NCBI RefSeq assembly: GCF_000003815.2 | Contig: NC_049989.1 | Span: forward strand, 6,017,245-6,067,860 | Length of the DNA: 50,616 nt | Reading direction: 5' to 3' | From: Branchiostoma floridae | Lineage: Eukaryota > Chordata > Leptocardii > Amphioxiformes > Branchiostomatidae | Shown here: positions 41,601 through 47,185 of the stretch, one piece after another | How the letters are laid out: every line of letters begins with the position of its first letter | Position numbering within the stretch: the stretch's first letter is position 1 | Made by a program: the position numbers and the translations under genes | The notes under the pieces: generated by a model | Seen by the model: the letters and a program-made list of their open reading frames with translations, nothing else | What the model was told of the DNA's origin: nothing | Database searches by the model: none

Positions 41601-42555
41601 GGCCCTGGGGTACTTCATCTCCACCGCACCCATCGGAGACATGCCCAAGTCCTTCTGGTCCGCCTGTCCTCATGCCGAGGGGGTCTGTCCCGTGTACCTC
41701 AAGGTGGGTGCTACAGACATGCATGTCATATCTGTGCTGCAATAACGATTGACTCAGGTGTTTAGGATAACTTGCGTGGACTTCTACTGTTATCACACTG
41801 GATTCCATAGAATTATACGAATGCGCCATTGTCAATAACTTGAATATCGTATTTGTTGTTGTTTCAGAGTTCTTTACTGTATTTGTCTTGTCATGATGTA
41901 CATGTCTAGCCTGAGTAGACTGATACTGAAGGCTGAGCTGAAGCTAAAAGAAATGACCACATGTTACTCTGAATGACAATCTGTTGTTTGTATTTCCAGT
42001 CTGCGCTCCATGTGCACACCCCTGCCGTACAGCAGAACTCTGAGGAGATCCTCCAGTCTCGACACTCCCACCCCCTGGACTCCAACCTCACATGTGATGT
42101 ACTCAGGTCAGCATTACATCTGCTTTCAACTAATCTGAACATAAAAATGTTTGAGATTCATGTTTAGAACTTCAACCTTGATTGGGATAAACTTGCTAAT
42201 GAACACATGGATATTGGTGAAATGTTGTGGTGCTCTTTTTGTTGGATTAATATTTCTGCATCATCCCCAAAGTTATGGTTAACAGTATCATTGAAGACAG
42301 CTGTTAAGTGTTGATTAACGTGTCAAGAAGGTTACAAGATACTTTATTTGTTTGGAGTTAACTATCTGTAGGTGGGCATAGATGTTGTGTTTCATAACTG
42401 TTTGTATTTCCCCTTCCAGGTATGTTTTGGAAAGCTACAATGCTTTGTCGTGGTTGACCTATGACCCCGTGAGGAGGGACCGCCGCTCTTGCCTCCCCGT
42501 GCACATGGTGGTGCTGACCAAGCTCTACAACACCATGGCAACGCTGTTGACGTAA
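14552..42555 (+). CDS. MED13: MED13, Mediator kinase-module subunit 13 (5' exons missing, 27 exons to the stop)
   Basis: MED13 is the Argonaute-like scaffold that tethers CDK8/cyclin C/MED12 to core Mediator in the nucleus and so blocks the Mediator-Pol II contact. Exons, read from splice sites and homology: 14552-14697, 16242-16430, 17311-17417, 23053-23288, 26518-26628, 26906-27682, 28925-29106, 29797-29958, 30296-30432, 30703-30805, 31146-31498, 31825-32617, 32856-32972, 33431-33601, 34272-34498, 34843-34966, 35254-35313, 35594-36033, 37551-37742, 38059-38279, 38789-38931, 39401-39562, 39876-40061, 40623-40825, 41539-41703, 42000-42106, 42420-42555. All introns are GT-AG and phases agree; the sum is 1982 codons plus TAA. 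Human MED13 is about 2174 residues, so roughly 190 N-terminal residues lie upstream. By eye it matches vertebrate MED13 and MED13L about equally, as expected for a single pre-duplication orthologue. The short introns not described separately hold nothing I recognise. Confidence 0.97.
14977..15612 (+). mobile_element. 5'-truncated LINE (CR1/L2/Rex-like), reverse transcriptase C-terminus
   Basis: An open frame (14977-15516) of 179 codons plus stop encodes the end of a non-LTR reverse transcriptase: [68 protein letters not shown]. It begins abruptly with no Met, typical of 5' truncation; an upstream stop is at 14953. A short 3' tail ends in tandem gatacag-type repeats (about 15590-15612). The frame is intact, so the insertion is young. 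It lies in the sense orientation in a MED13 intron, inside the TTAA element. Confidence 0.85.
15588..15613 (+). repeat. (ATACAG)n microsatellite tail of the LINE
   Basis: About four tandem atacag units close the LINE 3' end, replacing a poly(A) tail as in CR1/L2-type elements. Confidence 0.7.
15934..16250 (+). repeat. Tandem duplication covering the MED13 exon b splice acceptor
   Basis: Copy 1 (about 15934-16082) and copy 2 (about 16110-16250) align along their length. Shared landmarks are aagtgtttttagtgcc (15945 and 16121) and cagtcctactca (16071 and 16239). Copy 2 contains the functional acceptor and the first ten bases of the exon. Copy 1 therefore carries a decoy ctgcag acceptor followed by the same exon bases; a stop follows in the decoy frame at 16133. 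Confidence 0.8.
16242..16430 (+). CDS. MED13: MED13 exon b, N-terminal lobe
   Basis: It reads [13 protein letters not shown] then [11 protein letters not shown], matching the vertebrate block around CPFGLNGTLTG and EWKQFYPI. The acceptor (gcgcag) and the first bases of this exon also exist as a second copy about 170 bp upstream (see the duplication entry at 15934-16250). Donor gtaaga, phase 1. Confidence 0.93.
16640..16790. repeat. Repeat segment upstream of MED13 exon c (paired with 17730-17850)
   Basis: The segment with atcagagatt, ctaaagc and caccatt followed by gttgtg and attaattc aligns with a second copy at about 17730-17850 in the next intron. An additional short repeat (tagtaatgcatactatgtct near 16591 and tagtaatacatactatatct near 16764) is nested nearby. 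Confidence 0.55.
16906..17255 (+). mobile_element. hAT-like MITE, copy 1
   Basis: It begins CAGGGCTCGAAAT and ends with ATTTTGAGCCCTG, the CAGGG...CCCTG termini of hAT elements. Both ends are rich in acctgca/tgcaggt subterminal motifs, including the palindrome acctgcatatgcaggt-like core. A near-full copy in opposite orientation lies at 33650-33989. Flanks ctgtg and ctatg may be a mutated short target duplication. It has no coding capacity. Confidence 0.8.
17311..17417 (+). CDS. MED13: MED13 exon c
   Basis: It begins with [15 protein letters not shown], matching vertebrate AGVRMIYPACFVLVP. The remainder is Gly/Ser rich and poorly conserved. Donor gtgaga, phase 0. Related repeat segments lie in both flanking introns. 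Confidence 0.9.
17730..17850. repeat. Repeat segment downstream of MED13 exon c (paired with 16640-16790)
   Basis: Diverged direct copy of the segment at about 16640-16790, same orientation, so exon c is bracketed by direct repeats. It could be a dispersed family or the trace of a local duplication. Confidence 0.5.
18662..18698. promoter_or_regulatory. Cluster of four AGGTCA half-sites
   Basis: AGGTCA at 18662-18667, 18674-18679 and 18693-18698, plus its complement TGACCT at 18684-18689, all exact, in 37 bases. The middle pair forms an inverted repeat with a 4-base spacer and the last pair an everted repeat with a 3-base spacer, both known nuclear-receptor arrangements. Intronic in MED13. 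Confidence 0.35.
19755..19963. mobile_element. Diverged hAT-like MITE remnant
   Basis: Dense caggtgcac/gtgcac motifs followed by an end reading atttcgagcac, close to the ATTTCGAGCCCTG terminus of the two better-preserved copies in this window. The left terminus is not recognisable. Confidence 0.4.
20981..21104. other. Assembly gap (124 N)
   Basis: A run of undetermined bases inside a MED13 intron. Frames drawn across it are meaningless. Confidence 1.
21289..21320 (+). repeat. 16-bp unit, two exact tandem copies
   Basis: actccttcaattcatt occurs twice back to back. Small local slippage or duplication. Confidence 0.9.
21750..22170. promoter_or_regulatory. Candidate constrained non-coding block in a MED13 intron
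   Basis: A mixed-composition block with several CpGs (tcccgaaagg, tattccggcggtagcg) between AT-rich flanks. No open frame joins MED13 in phase. Regulatory status is an inference from composition only. Confidence 0.25.
23053..23288 (+). CDS. MED13: MED13 exon d, contains the LTPPTSP degron
   Basis: The disordered linker starts here. LTPPTSP at 23104-23124 is identical to the vertebrate MED13/MED13L phosphodegron (TPPxS type) bound by the F-box protein FBW7. [14 protein letters not shown] further on matches vertebrate RKLANHVVDRVWQE. The exon is much more GC-rich than its introns. Donor gtaagt, phase 2. Confidence 0.93.
23930..24270. promoter_or_regulatory. CpG-rich intronic island
   Basis: The densest CpG cluster outside exons (for example ttgccgcgcggcaa, a palindrome near 23945, and ctcgcgacgtcccgg). 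No splice-bounded frame matches MED13. It could be an internal CpG island, enhancer or alternative promoter. Confidence 0.4.
26140..26333. mobile_element. Pogo/Tigger-like MITE
   Basis: The left terminus CAGTCAAACC... and right terminus ...AAATTTTGACTG form imperfect inverted repeats (CAGTCAAA, then matching AAGT and CACC blocks). Preceded by TA and followed by CA, a mutated TA target duplication. 194 bp, no coding capacity. Confidence 0.6.
26518..26628 (+). CDS. MED13: MED13 exon e
   Basis: It reads [17 protein letters not shown] at its end, matching vertebrate SWDFVEATQRTNCSCLR; the CxC pair is kept. The acceptor follows a CT-rich tract ending ctgcag. The donor is gttaga, a slightly weak site. 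Phase 2. Confidence 0.92.
26906..27682 (+). CDS. MED13: MED13 exon f, large disordered linker exon
   Basis: A 777-bp exon coding for a Ser/Pro/Gly-rich segment. Anchors to the family are RPLTPFHHR near residue 60 of the exon (vertebrate RPLTPFHHR is identical) and [10 protein letters not shown] near its end (vertebrate AWKYYKFPK). Most of the rest is unconserved and presumably disordered. Donor gtaagt, phase 2. Confidence 0.95.
28003..28025 (+). repeat. (ACAG)n microsatellite
   Basis: About five to six tandem cagacagacaga units in the intron after MED13 exon f. Confidence 0.85.
28925..29106 (+). CDS. MED13: MED13 exon g
   Basis: It reads [10 protein letters not shown] early and [18 protein letters not shown] late, matching vertebrate KKPLKVSDEL and KIDPYAFVEGDEEFLFP. 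Donor gtacag, phase 1. Confidence 0.92.
29158..29335. mobile_element. Pogo-like MITE with TA target duplication
   Basis: Left terminus CAGTAGACGCCGCTCAATTG and right terminus whose complement reads CAGTAAAAGCCAGCTAATTG: inverted repeats about 25 bp long with a few mismatches, continuing into CACAA. Flanked by TA on both sides (29156-29157, 29336-29337). 178 bp, intron between exons g and h. Confidence 0.7.
29337..29459. repeat. Inverted-repeat hairpin directly abutting the pogo-like MITE
   Basis: Left arm 29337-29368 (starting ataagatagtatcaaaac) and right arm 29429-29459 (ending gttttgatactatcttat) are reverse complements with a few mismatches. The total length of 123 bp is that of a miniature inverted-repeat element. 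It shares its first base pair with the TA end of the preceding element. Confidence 0.7.
29797..29958 (+). CDS. MED13: MED13 exon h, Ser/Lys-rich linker
   Basis: Low-complexity Ser/Lys/Gln/Gly sequence with little conservation. It is accepted as an exon because both splice sites are good and its phases (1 in, 1 out) join the well-conserved exons on either side. Confidence 0.85.
30296..30432 (+). CDS. MED13: MED13 exon i
   Basis: It reads [19 protein letters not shown], matching vertebrate DLAVSYTDLDNLFNSDEDE, a short conserved acidic motif inside the linker. Donor gtaggt, phase 0. Confidence 0.92.
30703..30805 (+). CDS. MED13: MED13 exon j, low-complexity linker
   Basis: Ser/Ala/Gly/Thr-rich and unconserved. 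It is supported by splice sites and by phase 0 in and phase 1 out, which link its neighbours without a frameshift. It may be alternatively used, but skipping it (103 bp) would break the frame. Confidence 0.75.
31146..31498 (+). CDS. MED13: MED13 exon k
   Basis: It contains [14 protein letters not shown] (vertebrate MYPTPPSLEQ), [10 protein letters not shown] (vertebrate IKDFSYVYKP) and [18 protein letters not shown] (vertebrate MFAPLKTLPSQYLPPIKL). This marks the end of the first linker and the start of the conserved central block. Donor gtatgt, phase 0. Confidence 0.95.
31825..32617 (+). CDS. MED13: MED13 exon l, conserved central block
   Basis: The largest exon. [30 protein letters not shown] and [12 protein letters not shown] match vertebrate MED13 almost residue for residue, including the cysteines. 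The following stretch up to QDQCSSLYS corresponds to vertebrate QDQCTNLFS. Donor gtaagt, phase 1. Confidence 0.97.
32856..32972 (+). CDS. MED13: MED13 exon m
   Basis: It reads [14 protein letters not shown] and later CQHTWPPP, matching vertebrate CCNDCYLALEHGR and CLHPW. Closely spaced Cys/His suggest the continuation of a metal-binding-like element. Donor gtgagg, phase 1. Confidence 0.93.
33431..33601 (+). CDS. MED13: MED13 exon n
   Basis: It reads [20 protein letters not shown] and [17 protein letters not shown], matching vertebrate [20 protein letters not shown] and VQGPLTWQQFHKMAGRG. Donor gtacac, phase 1. Confidence 0.96.
33650..33989 (-). mobile_element. hAT-like MITE, copy 2 (inverted relative to copy 1)
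   Basis: Reverse-complement copy of 16906-17255 that aligns end to end with scattered differences. Termini are CAGGGCTCGAAAT and ATTTCGAGCCCTG, flanked on both sides by ctaag, a likely target duplication. It lies in the intron between MED13 exons n and o. Confidence 0.82.
34272..34498 (+). CDS. MED13: MED13 exon o, MID-like domain
   Basis: It reads [20 protein letters not shown] and [11 protein letters not shown], matching vertebrate [20 protein letters not shown] and IAYVVLCPENE. In structures of the kinase module this is the MID-like part of the Argonaute fold. The acceptor is ctag with a weak tract. Donor gtgagc, phase 0. Confidence 0.96.
34843..34966 (+). CDS. MED13: MED13 exon p, MID-like domain
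   Basis: It reads [20 protein letters not shown], matching vertebrate [20 protein letters not shown]. Donor gtcagt, phase 1. Confidence 0.95.
35254..35313 (+). CDS. MED13: MED13 microexon q
   Basis: A 60-bp exon reading [14 protein letters not shown], matching vertebrate [14 protein letters not shown]. It is symmetrical (phase 1 in, phase 1 out), so skipping would delete 20 residues in frame. Donor gtaagt. Confidence 0.94.
35594..36033 (+). CDS. MED13: MED13 exon r, second linker and start of the PIWI-like lobe
   Basis: It starts with [14 protein letters not shown] (vertebrate YLASLPLDSSLL). A Ser/Thr/Pro/Glu linker of about 80 residues follows, then [10 protein letters not shown] and [12 protein letters not shown] (vertebrate VVYIIDPFTY and LGLLRCFLEMVQ). 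The linker is clearly shorter than the human one. Donor gtgggt, phase 0. Confidence 0.96.
36034..37550 (+). other. MED13 intron between exons r and s
   Basis: 1.5 kb, AT-rich. I see no exon, repeat pair or motif cluster worth naming. Confidence 0.7.
37551..37742 (+). CDS. MED13: MED13 exon s, PIWI-like lobe
   Basis: It reads [25 protein letters not shown] and TGFGPS, matching vertebrate IIPCQYLLQP, HLKSLAFSAFTQCRR and TGFGPG. Donor gtgagg, phase 0. Confidence 0.96.
37814..37964. mobile_element. 121-bp insertion with 15-bp target-site duplication
   Basis: tgtctttccttctgt at 37814-37828 recurs exactly at 37950-37964, bracketing 121 bp. The insert holds a 13-bp palindrome pair (catatagtaaggt at 37857 and accttactatatg at 37939). 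It also holds a stem gatgtc-gaaga-gacatc followed by gaaac, resembling helix II plus the GAAA box of hammerhead motifs carried by Penelope-like elements and retrozymes. The CUGAUGA box is not intact. Confidence 0.6.
38059..38279 (+). CDS. MED13: MED13 exon t, PIWI-like lobe
   Basis: It reads [20 protein letters not shown] and [18 protein letters not shown], matching vertebrate [20 protein letters not shown] and VGYCLSHDQRWILASCTD. Donor gtgaat, phase 2. Confidence 0.97.
38789..38931 (+). CDS. MED13: MED13 exon u, PIWI-like lobe
   Basis: It reads [13 protein letters not shown] and [18 protein letters not shown], matching vertebrate GLQKLWEWCLGLV and [18 protein letters not shown]. The donor gttggt is non-consensus after GT but the frame and homology end exactly here. 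Phase 1. Confidence 0.96.
39401..39562 (+). CDS. MED13: MED13 exon v, PIWI-like lobe
   Basis: It reads DWSSLLSRQ and [20 protein letters not shown], matching vertebrate DWSCLLSRR and MCRMCGISAADSPSILSAC. Two extra cysteines sit in the CxC insert of this copy. Donor gtacgt, phase 1. Confidence 0.95.
39876..40061 (+). CDS. MED13: MED13 exon w, PIWI-like lobe
   Basis: It reads [20 protein letters not shown], matching vertebrate [20 protein letters not shown], then [12 protein letters not shown] matching TENLDLAFNPNN. Donor gtgggt, phase 1. Confidence 0.95.
40623..40825 (+). CDS. MED13: MED13 exon x
   Basis: An acidic start, then [14 protein letters not shown] (vertebrate GSPVHSPGSH) and a Gly/Ser-rich end: an exposed loop inside the C-terminal lobe. 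Donor gtaagt, phase 0. Confidence 0.93.
40935..41397 (+). repeat. Tandem duplication, about 224-238 bp units, in a MED13 intron
   Basis: Copy 1 at 40935-41158 and copy 2 at 41159-41397 align throughout, both starting ggatcaatagtaattctgg and ending with tcagccaatagtctatcagc. A few indels (for example atatagtag added in copy 2) separate them. It is recent and intronic (exons x to y). Confidence 0.92.
41539..41703 (+). CDS. MED13: MED13 exon y, PIWI-like lobe
   Basis: It reads [20 protein letters not shown] and FWSACPHA, matching vertebrate [20 protein letters not shown] and FWSACPQA. Donor gtgggt, phase 0. Confidence 0.96.
42000..42106 (+). CDS. MED13: MED13 exon z, PIWI-like lobe
   Basis: It reads SALHVHTP and [16 protein letters not shown], matching vertebrate ASLHLHVP and [16 protein letters not shown]. 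Donor gtcagc, phase 2. Confidence 0.96.
42420..42555 (+). CDS. MED13: MED13 terminal coding exon
   Basis: It reads [16 protein letters not shown] and [18 protein letters not shown], matching the vertebrate C-terminus ([33 protein letters not shown]). The stop TAA is at 42553-42555, a few residues after the vertebrate end. Confidence 0.97.
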
Positions 42556-42572
42556 CAGTAGCTACGACAACA

Positions 42573-42586
42573 GTATCCATAGCAAC
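42573..42586 (+). promoter_or_regulatory. RFX X-box-like motif just after the MED13 stop
   Basis: gtatccatagcaac differs from GTTRCYATRGYAAC at one position. A half-site, ccatggcaac, overlaps the last codons (42533-42542). Confidence 0.35.
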
Positions 42587-42726
42587 AGTGGCTTCCAAGG
42601 CATCCTGAGACAGACTTTTCCTCATAGCAATTTTGTACACGAGACTTTTTTCCTTAAAACAAAACATGAGGCATTACCCATGAAGCTGTTGGTATCTGTT
42701 TACAGCTGGTCGTCATGGTGATGCCT

Positions 42727-42740
42727 GTTACTATAGCAAC
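42727..42740 (+). promoter_or_regulatory. RFX X-box-like motif in the MED13 3'UTR
   Basis: gttactatagcaac, an exact match to GTTRCYATRGYAAC. Confidence 0.4.
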
Positions 42741-44374
42741 TGGAGTGAAGGTAGAACAGTTTTCTGGTGCAGTCTACGACCACCGCCTACTTTTGGTGGT
42801 TTTATGTTGTGGAATTGGCAAAACAGTAGAGAATCTGAAAGATATTTTTCCCATTCAGGCAACAATAACTTGTTTCAGCTTAGCAAAGGCAATTAGTTGT
42901 CTCAGTCGACACTAAATCTTTTGGCTGTTACTTTTTTTGGCTAATGCTGGATTTTGGATTCTGAGAAATGAAAATGAAAGAAGCAATAGTATCTGCTTGG
43001 AGAAAGCTCAGTTTATGACCATTCAGTACTTCACATTTCTGTCATCTGAAGTTCCAAAAACACATCTAACAGGCTAGTGTTTCCTCTTTATGAAGTATCA
43101 ACATGTGTGGACATCTCATGTCAATCTGTACATGTGTGTATTGTGCTATGTTCAGAGGGAGAGCATCAGCAGTCCATGGAATGGACAATGTTGTGAGTGT
43201 GGCAGGGTTAGAGGATGAGAATTCAGACTTGTATTGGAGCGTTGCAAACAATGACCCATTGTCAAGTATCACTGAGGAACGTCTACCTACAGATATAAGG
43301 CTTCTCTCATGGTCAGGATTTTGTTTAAGGATTAGTGGAGATTCCACAAATTCACTACTATTTACTTTTGAGGAAAATGTCCATCTTTGATTACTTCATA
43401 GAAATACACAGCTCCCTTTGTCCTGAAATGTGGCAACTGAATTTTTTCTGACCATGTACACCCCTTTGGCTTCTGGTCAACATGTGCAAAATACAGCGTA
43501 GTTATTGTACAAATCACAACCACTTTCTCAGTACGAAGTACTAGTACCTGAATGAATTCTTCCAAATTGTTAATGAGAGTGATAAAATTGCTTTCATTTT
43601 TGTGTAAATGCTTTGTTAGCTAAAAGACCTGGTAGGAAGATAAAGTTGTTTGTGCACTTCTCAGTTTCAAAGCTGAACTTGTTAAAGGCAAAGGCACAGA
43701 TAGTTCTGACTAAAATCTTGAAAGGGATGGCAAACTTGCAGCACATACCTTTTCATCCACAATTTTCCATTATATTTTGATAGTCCTTCAATAACTTAGT
43801 TTTAAAATGGCAGAGAATGGCTTCAGTATGGGGATGTGTGTATTTGTTCCTTTTGTACTTACTGGTATAAATTGTTTAAATGACAGTATGCTTCCCCTGT
43901 TAGGTGAATGGAACAGTCTGAGTTGTCTCTTACTTAGTTTGGAGGAATGTACCAAAACTGGTGGTAGTAGGTGGGTGCAGATCCATGATGACCAAAGCTT
44001 ACAGATCACAGAGGTTGCACGTCACGTCAAAATCCATGTAAATAAATTGGTATATTTTTGTGAGTCCCCTTCGATCACTCAACTGTATTGCACAGTGCTC
44101 TCAAAAATTGCCGCCCCTGGCAGTTGATATTGGTGAATTTTGTATGTTCTGTGATATTTTTGTGACCTGAATATAAGTGTCTGTGTACGATGTGTTATTG
44201 ATGATACTGCCTTTGCTCTCTCTTAGATGCCTAAGTAATAAAAATGTACTGTGTGTGTATACACTACCTGCAAAATATATATATCTATAAATATATGTAT
44301 ATTATATCTACATAGTACCATGTATGTACCAGACCAGATTCTTGTAAATCTATTTTATACAAATGGAAGACTTT

Positions 44375-44380
44375 AATAAA
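44375..44380 (+). terminator. Candidate proximal poly(A) signal of MED13
   Basis: AATAAA followed within 15 bases by a T/G-rich run (ttattgtttgtgt), the usual hexamer plus downstream-element layout. Confidence 0.5.
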
Positions 44381-44496
44381 TTATTGTTTGTGTCCGAGGA
44401 CGGCCAGATGACTAATTTTATGTATGTACACTGTTGTACTTGTACAAAAAAAATGGCAAAACCTTCAGGGACGCAGTCAAGGGACGGGAAAGGACC

Positions 44497-44510
44497 GTTA
44501 CTATGGCAAC
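44497..44510 (+). promoter_or_regulatory. RFX X-box-like motif in the MED13 3'UTR
   Basis: gttactatggcaac, an exact match to GTTRCYATRGYAAC. It lies beyond the proximal poly(A) signal, so it is in the mRNA only if the distal signal is used. Confidence 0.4.
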
Positions 44511-45092
44511 AGGAGATTTTTCTGTCATGATATCAGAGGTTACGTTTTTATGAATTTAGTTCCTGTAAAGATGATTGCCATATATTTCGTCCCTATGTCT
44601 CTGATGATGACACCCATACTACTTAATGACATGAATAGCGTCTAATTTCTCATGCCTTGTAAGGTATATGTTTTATAATTTGTGCCTCGGAATGGAAGGC
44701 TGCAAACTTTTGTACAATATGTTGGTTCAAGAGCATGTGAAACTTACTTAATTTAAGAATTTTGCTTCAATGATAGGATTTCTGTTGCACCAGATGCAGC
44801 GAACATAAGTCGAGCTGCCGAGCATGCTTCGTGCCCTAGCTTTGTACATAGGAAAAAATAGTGGGACACGAAAAGATGTATATTATTTCTCAAATGTCCA
44901 CTCAATGTGTTACGATGAATGTTATACTTTGGGGCAGGAGACTGGTCTGAATATCGTCCGTGGTGGCTGCTGTCCGATGTCAGTGTGGGGTCCAGCGAGC
45001 GATAAGGCGCCACCTACCGTGGCCTCCCGCCTCTGGCGAAGTTTCCCCCCAACCACAATGGGTTTCTACTTTTCCACGTGATTTGTAGAGTC

Positions 45093-45098
45093 AATAAA
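45093..45098 (+). terminator. Candidate distal poly(A) signal of MED13
   Basis: AATAAA followed about 20 bases later by a GT-rich element (tgtgtggtttcttgtg). No conserved coding or exon signal follows until the KLHL gene. Confidence 0.5.
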
Positions 45099-45120
45099 AT
45101 AAGTTATTCATGTACGATGC

Positions 45121-47122
45121 TGTGTGGTTTCTTGTGTATTAGCTAACATTATGTAGGAACGCTTTTCAATTATTCTGATACAAATTATTTCAGTATTGTT
45201 CCTTAAGTAAACTAGAACTTGTACTGGGGGACAGAAGACTGACAACCAAACCAAACCAACCAACAAATGCCATTAGAAGCTTAACCTAGCAGAGGTAGGG
45301 TATGGCTTGAGCCGTCCAAAAGCTGGTGCGACAAGGGTTAAGATTATGATTTCAACCCTTTTTCATTACTGCAACCAGACATACGGAATAGATATAGGGG
45401 AATACATACAATAGATGACTTGCTCTGCTGAATTTCTCTACTTATTCAGAAACAACATTGCCATCGTTACCCACAGTTCAACCAATGCAGCTGTTGGATC
45501 AAACAACCTTAAATATCTAGGGTTCAAGTTGAAGTGCTCATCTAGTATATCTGGTCCCTTATGTGACCCTGGCGCCTGGGCAAGGCCTGTTTTATATGAC
45601 CAATTCTGCTCATCGTAAAAGGGAAGACAGTACACTATGGTGCCGGTAATCTACGGCCCTTCACGTTCCCAAATGTTTGTGCAGAGCTCGAATTGCAAAC
45701 ATTCTCGTGGCTAAATATAGCCCTGTCCCCTAAACAAGCCAGTGGTCCATTCGTGGCTGATCCCGTCGTCTTTTATGTACAGCGAGTTAGGATATGAAAG
45801 TGGGTTGAAATAACCGATGTACCATTCCAGACTTCAGACCAGTGCCTCGGACAGTGGTAGCGTTGTTTGGACGAAGCCGCGGTGGCAAACGTCAACCCAG
45901 AAAGTAAGTGTTTGTAGATTCACAAACCTACTGGTACCTAACTTGACATCAGATGGTATAGGTTCGGAAACAACTTTGAAAGTGCGGCTGCTGTTTCTAT
46001 CAATGAGGATGCGTTTGCTATCGTTAGACCAAAATATTTGGATTCATTGTAGGTTGTTACCATTTCTGATCCACGTATGTTGAGATTCATCATGCACATT
46101 GACAGCTGGGTATAACTGTGTTAGAGCCTGGGCAACTTCCGCTCTAACGACGGAAATCCAGAATGCGCGTGCGCCCCCGGGCCATAGTTAGCCTAGGAAA
46201 ATGATAGCCTCTACCAGGCTCCACAGGTTGATGCAGAAATAGTACAATTTGGCCAAATAAAACAGAAAACATTCCAGAGGAGTTAGATGCCGACGAGTAC
46301 AGTTTGCGACCTATCAAAGGCCGGCCAACACTCCTAGGCCAATTAATTCCAATTTGGCTTTTATTCCTAACTTTTCCAAAGTCCCCTATTCTGCCAGGCG
46401 GGAGTCTGGTAGAGATTAGGAATACGAGATAATGAATGTCGCTGTTGTGTTGATGTACTGCTGAAGAGTAAGAGGGGTTTTGACAGGACATCGTAGAAAG
46501 AAAAAAAGACTTCGTAGCCACTGCATCAGCTTATGTGGCATCGGGCCAACATGGCAGTACGTTCGTGTCCGAGTTCATCCACGTGACATCCTGTATTGGA
46601 GAGCCCCACTCGGCACGTTGAAAACTCATCAGATAGCTGTGCGTTTGAAGTTTGAACCCTTCAGATGACGGAAATGGCGCTTTTATGACACGCACGCGCA
46701 CCAAATCAGAACTTTAAATCCTGTGAAAGATTCTTATGCATCGGTTTTGGACTGCTTTCCTAAAACACAAACGCATCAGCAAATTATTTGTGATTTTAAG
46801 AGCTAAACGTGCTTGGAATCAGAATCTCTGTCCACCCTAGATTATGTAACGTGTCCTCACAAGGTAAGATATGTCTGAATGACTGCGACAGAAATGAAGA
46901 TAGAGATATAAAAGATATAGAAGGAAGTAAAACTCTTCACTCGATATACGAAACTAAACCATGCGCTCAATAATGACATGCAATATAAGGTTTGTGGGTG
47001 ATCAGATTTCAAACTTTGATGTGGGGAGTATTCCTTACTGCTGAGGTCTACTTTACTGTATGATGGACTATCTTTGGAAAAATGCTACCGCTCAAAAATG
47101 TAAATGCTTTGCAGATAGTAAG
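45121..47122. other. Intergenic region between MED13 and the KLHL gene
   Basis: About 2 kb. It contains a MITE-like element (46207-46414). The segment 46500-46900 has more CpGs than average (gacacgcacgcgcacc) and would be the likely promoter area of the KLHL gene, but I see no TATA box or initiator that fixes a start site. Confidence 0.5.
46207..46414. mobile_element. MITE-like element with CTCTACCAG...CTGGTAGAG ends
   Basis: ctctaccaggctcc (46209-46222) pairs with ggagtctggtagag (46401-46414), 14-bp inverted repeats with one mismatch. Internal sequence is non-coding. No clear target duplication. Confidence 0.5.
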
Positions 47123-47185
47123 ATGGCTGCCTACTTCCAGGCTGAGAATGTTGTAGATCCCTCATTACTGGGAGCATTGGTCGGG
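47123..47185 (+). CDS. KLHL candidate first coding exon
   Basis: ATG in a strong context, 21 codons beginning MAAYFQAENVVDPSLLG, ending at a consensus gtaagt donor in phase 0, which joins the next exon in frame. A possible acceptor (tttgcag) ends at 47115, so a 5'UTR exon may lie further upstream. There is no homology to confirm it. Confidence 0.5.

Larger units (their letters stand above)
42556..45120 (+). other. MED13: MED13 3'UTR region
   Basis: AT-rich, with no conserved reading frame. Two AATAAA signals are visible: 44375-44380, and 45093-45098 followed by a GT-rich stretch (45117-45140). I prefer the distal one for the longest mRNA, making the 3'UTR about 2.5 kb. Three RFX X-box-like motifs lie in this segment (separate entries). 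Confidence 0.6.
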
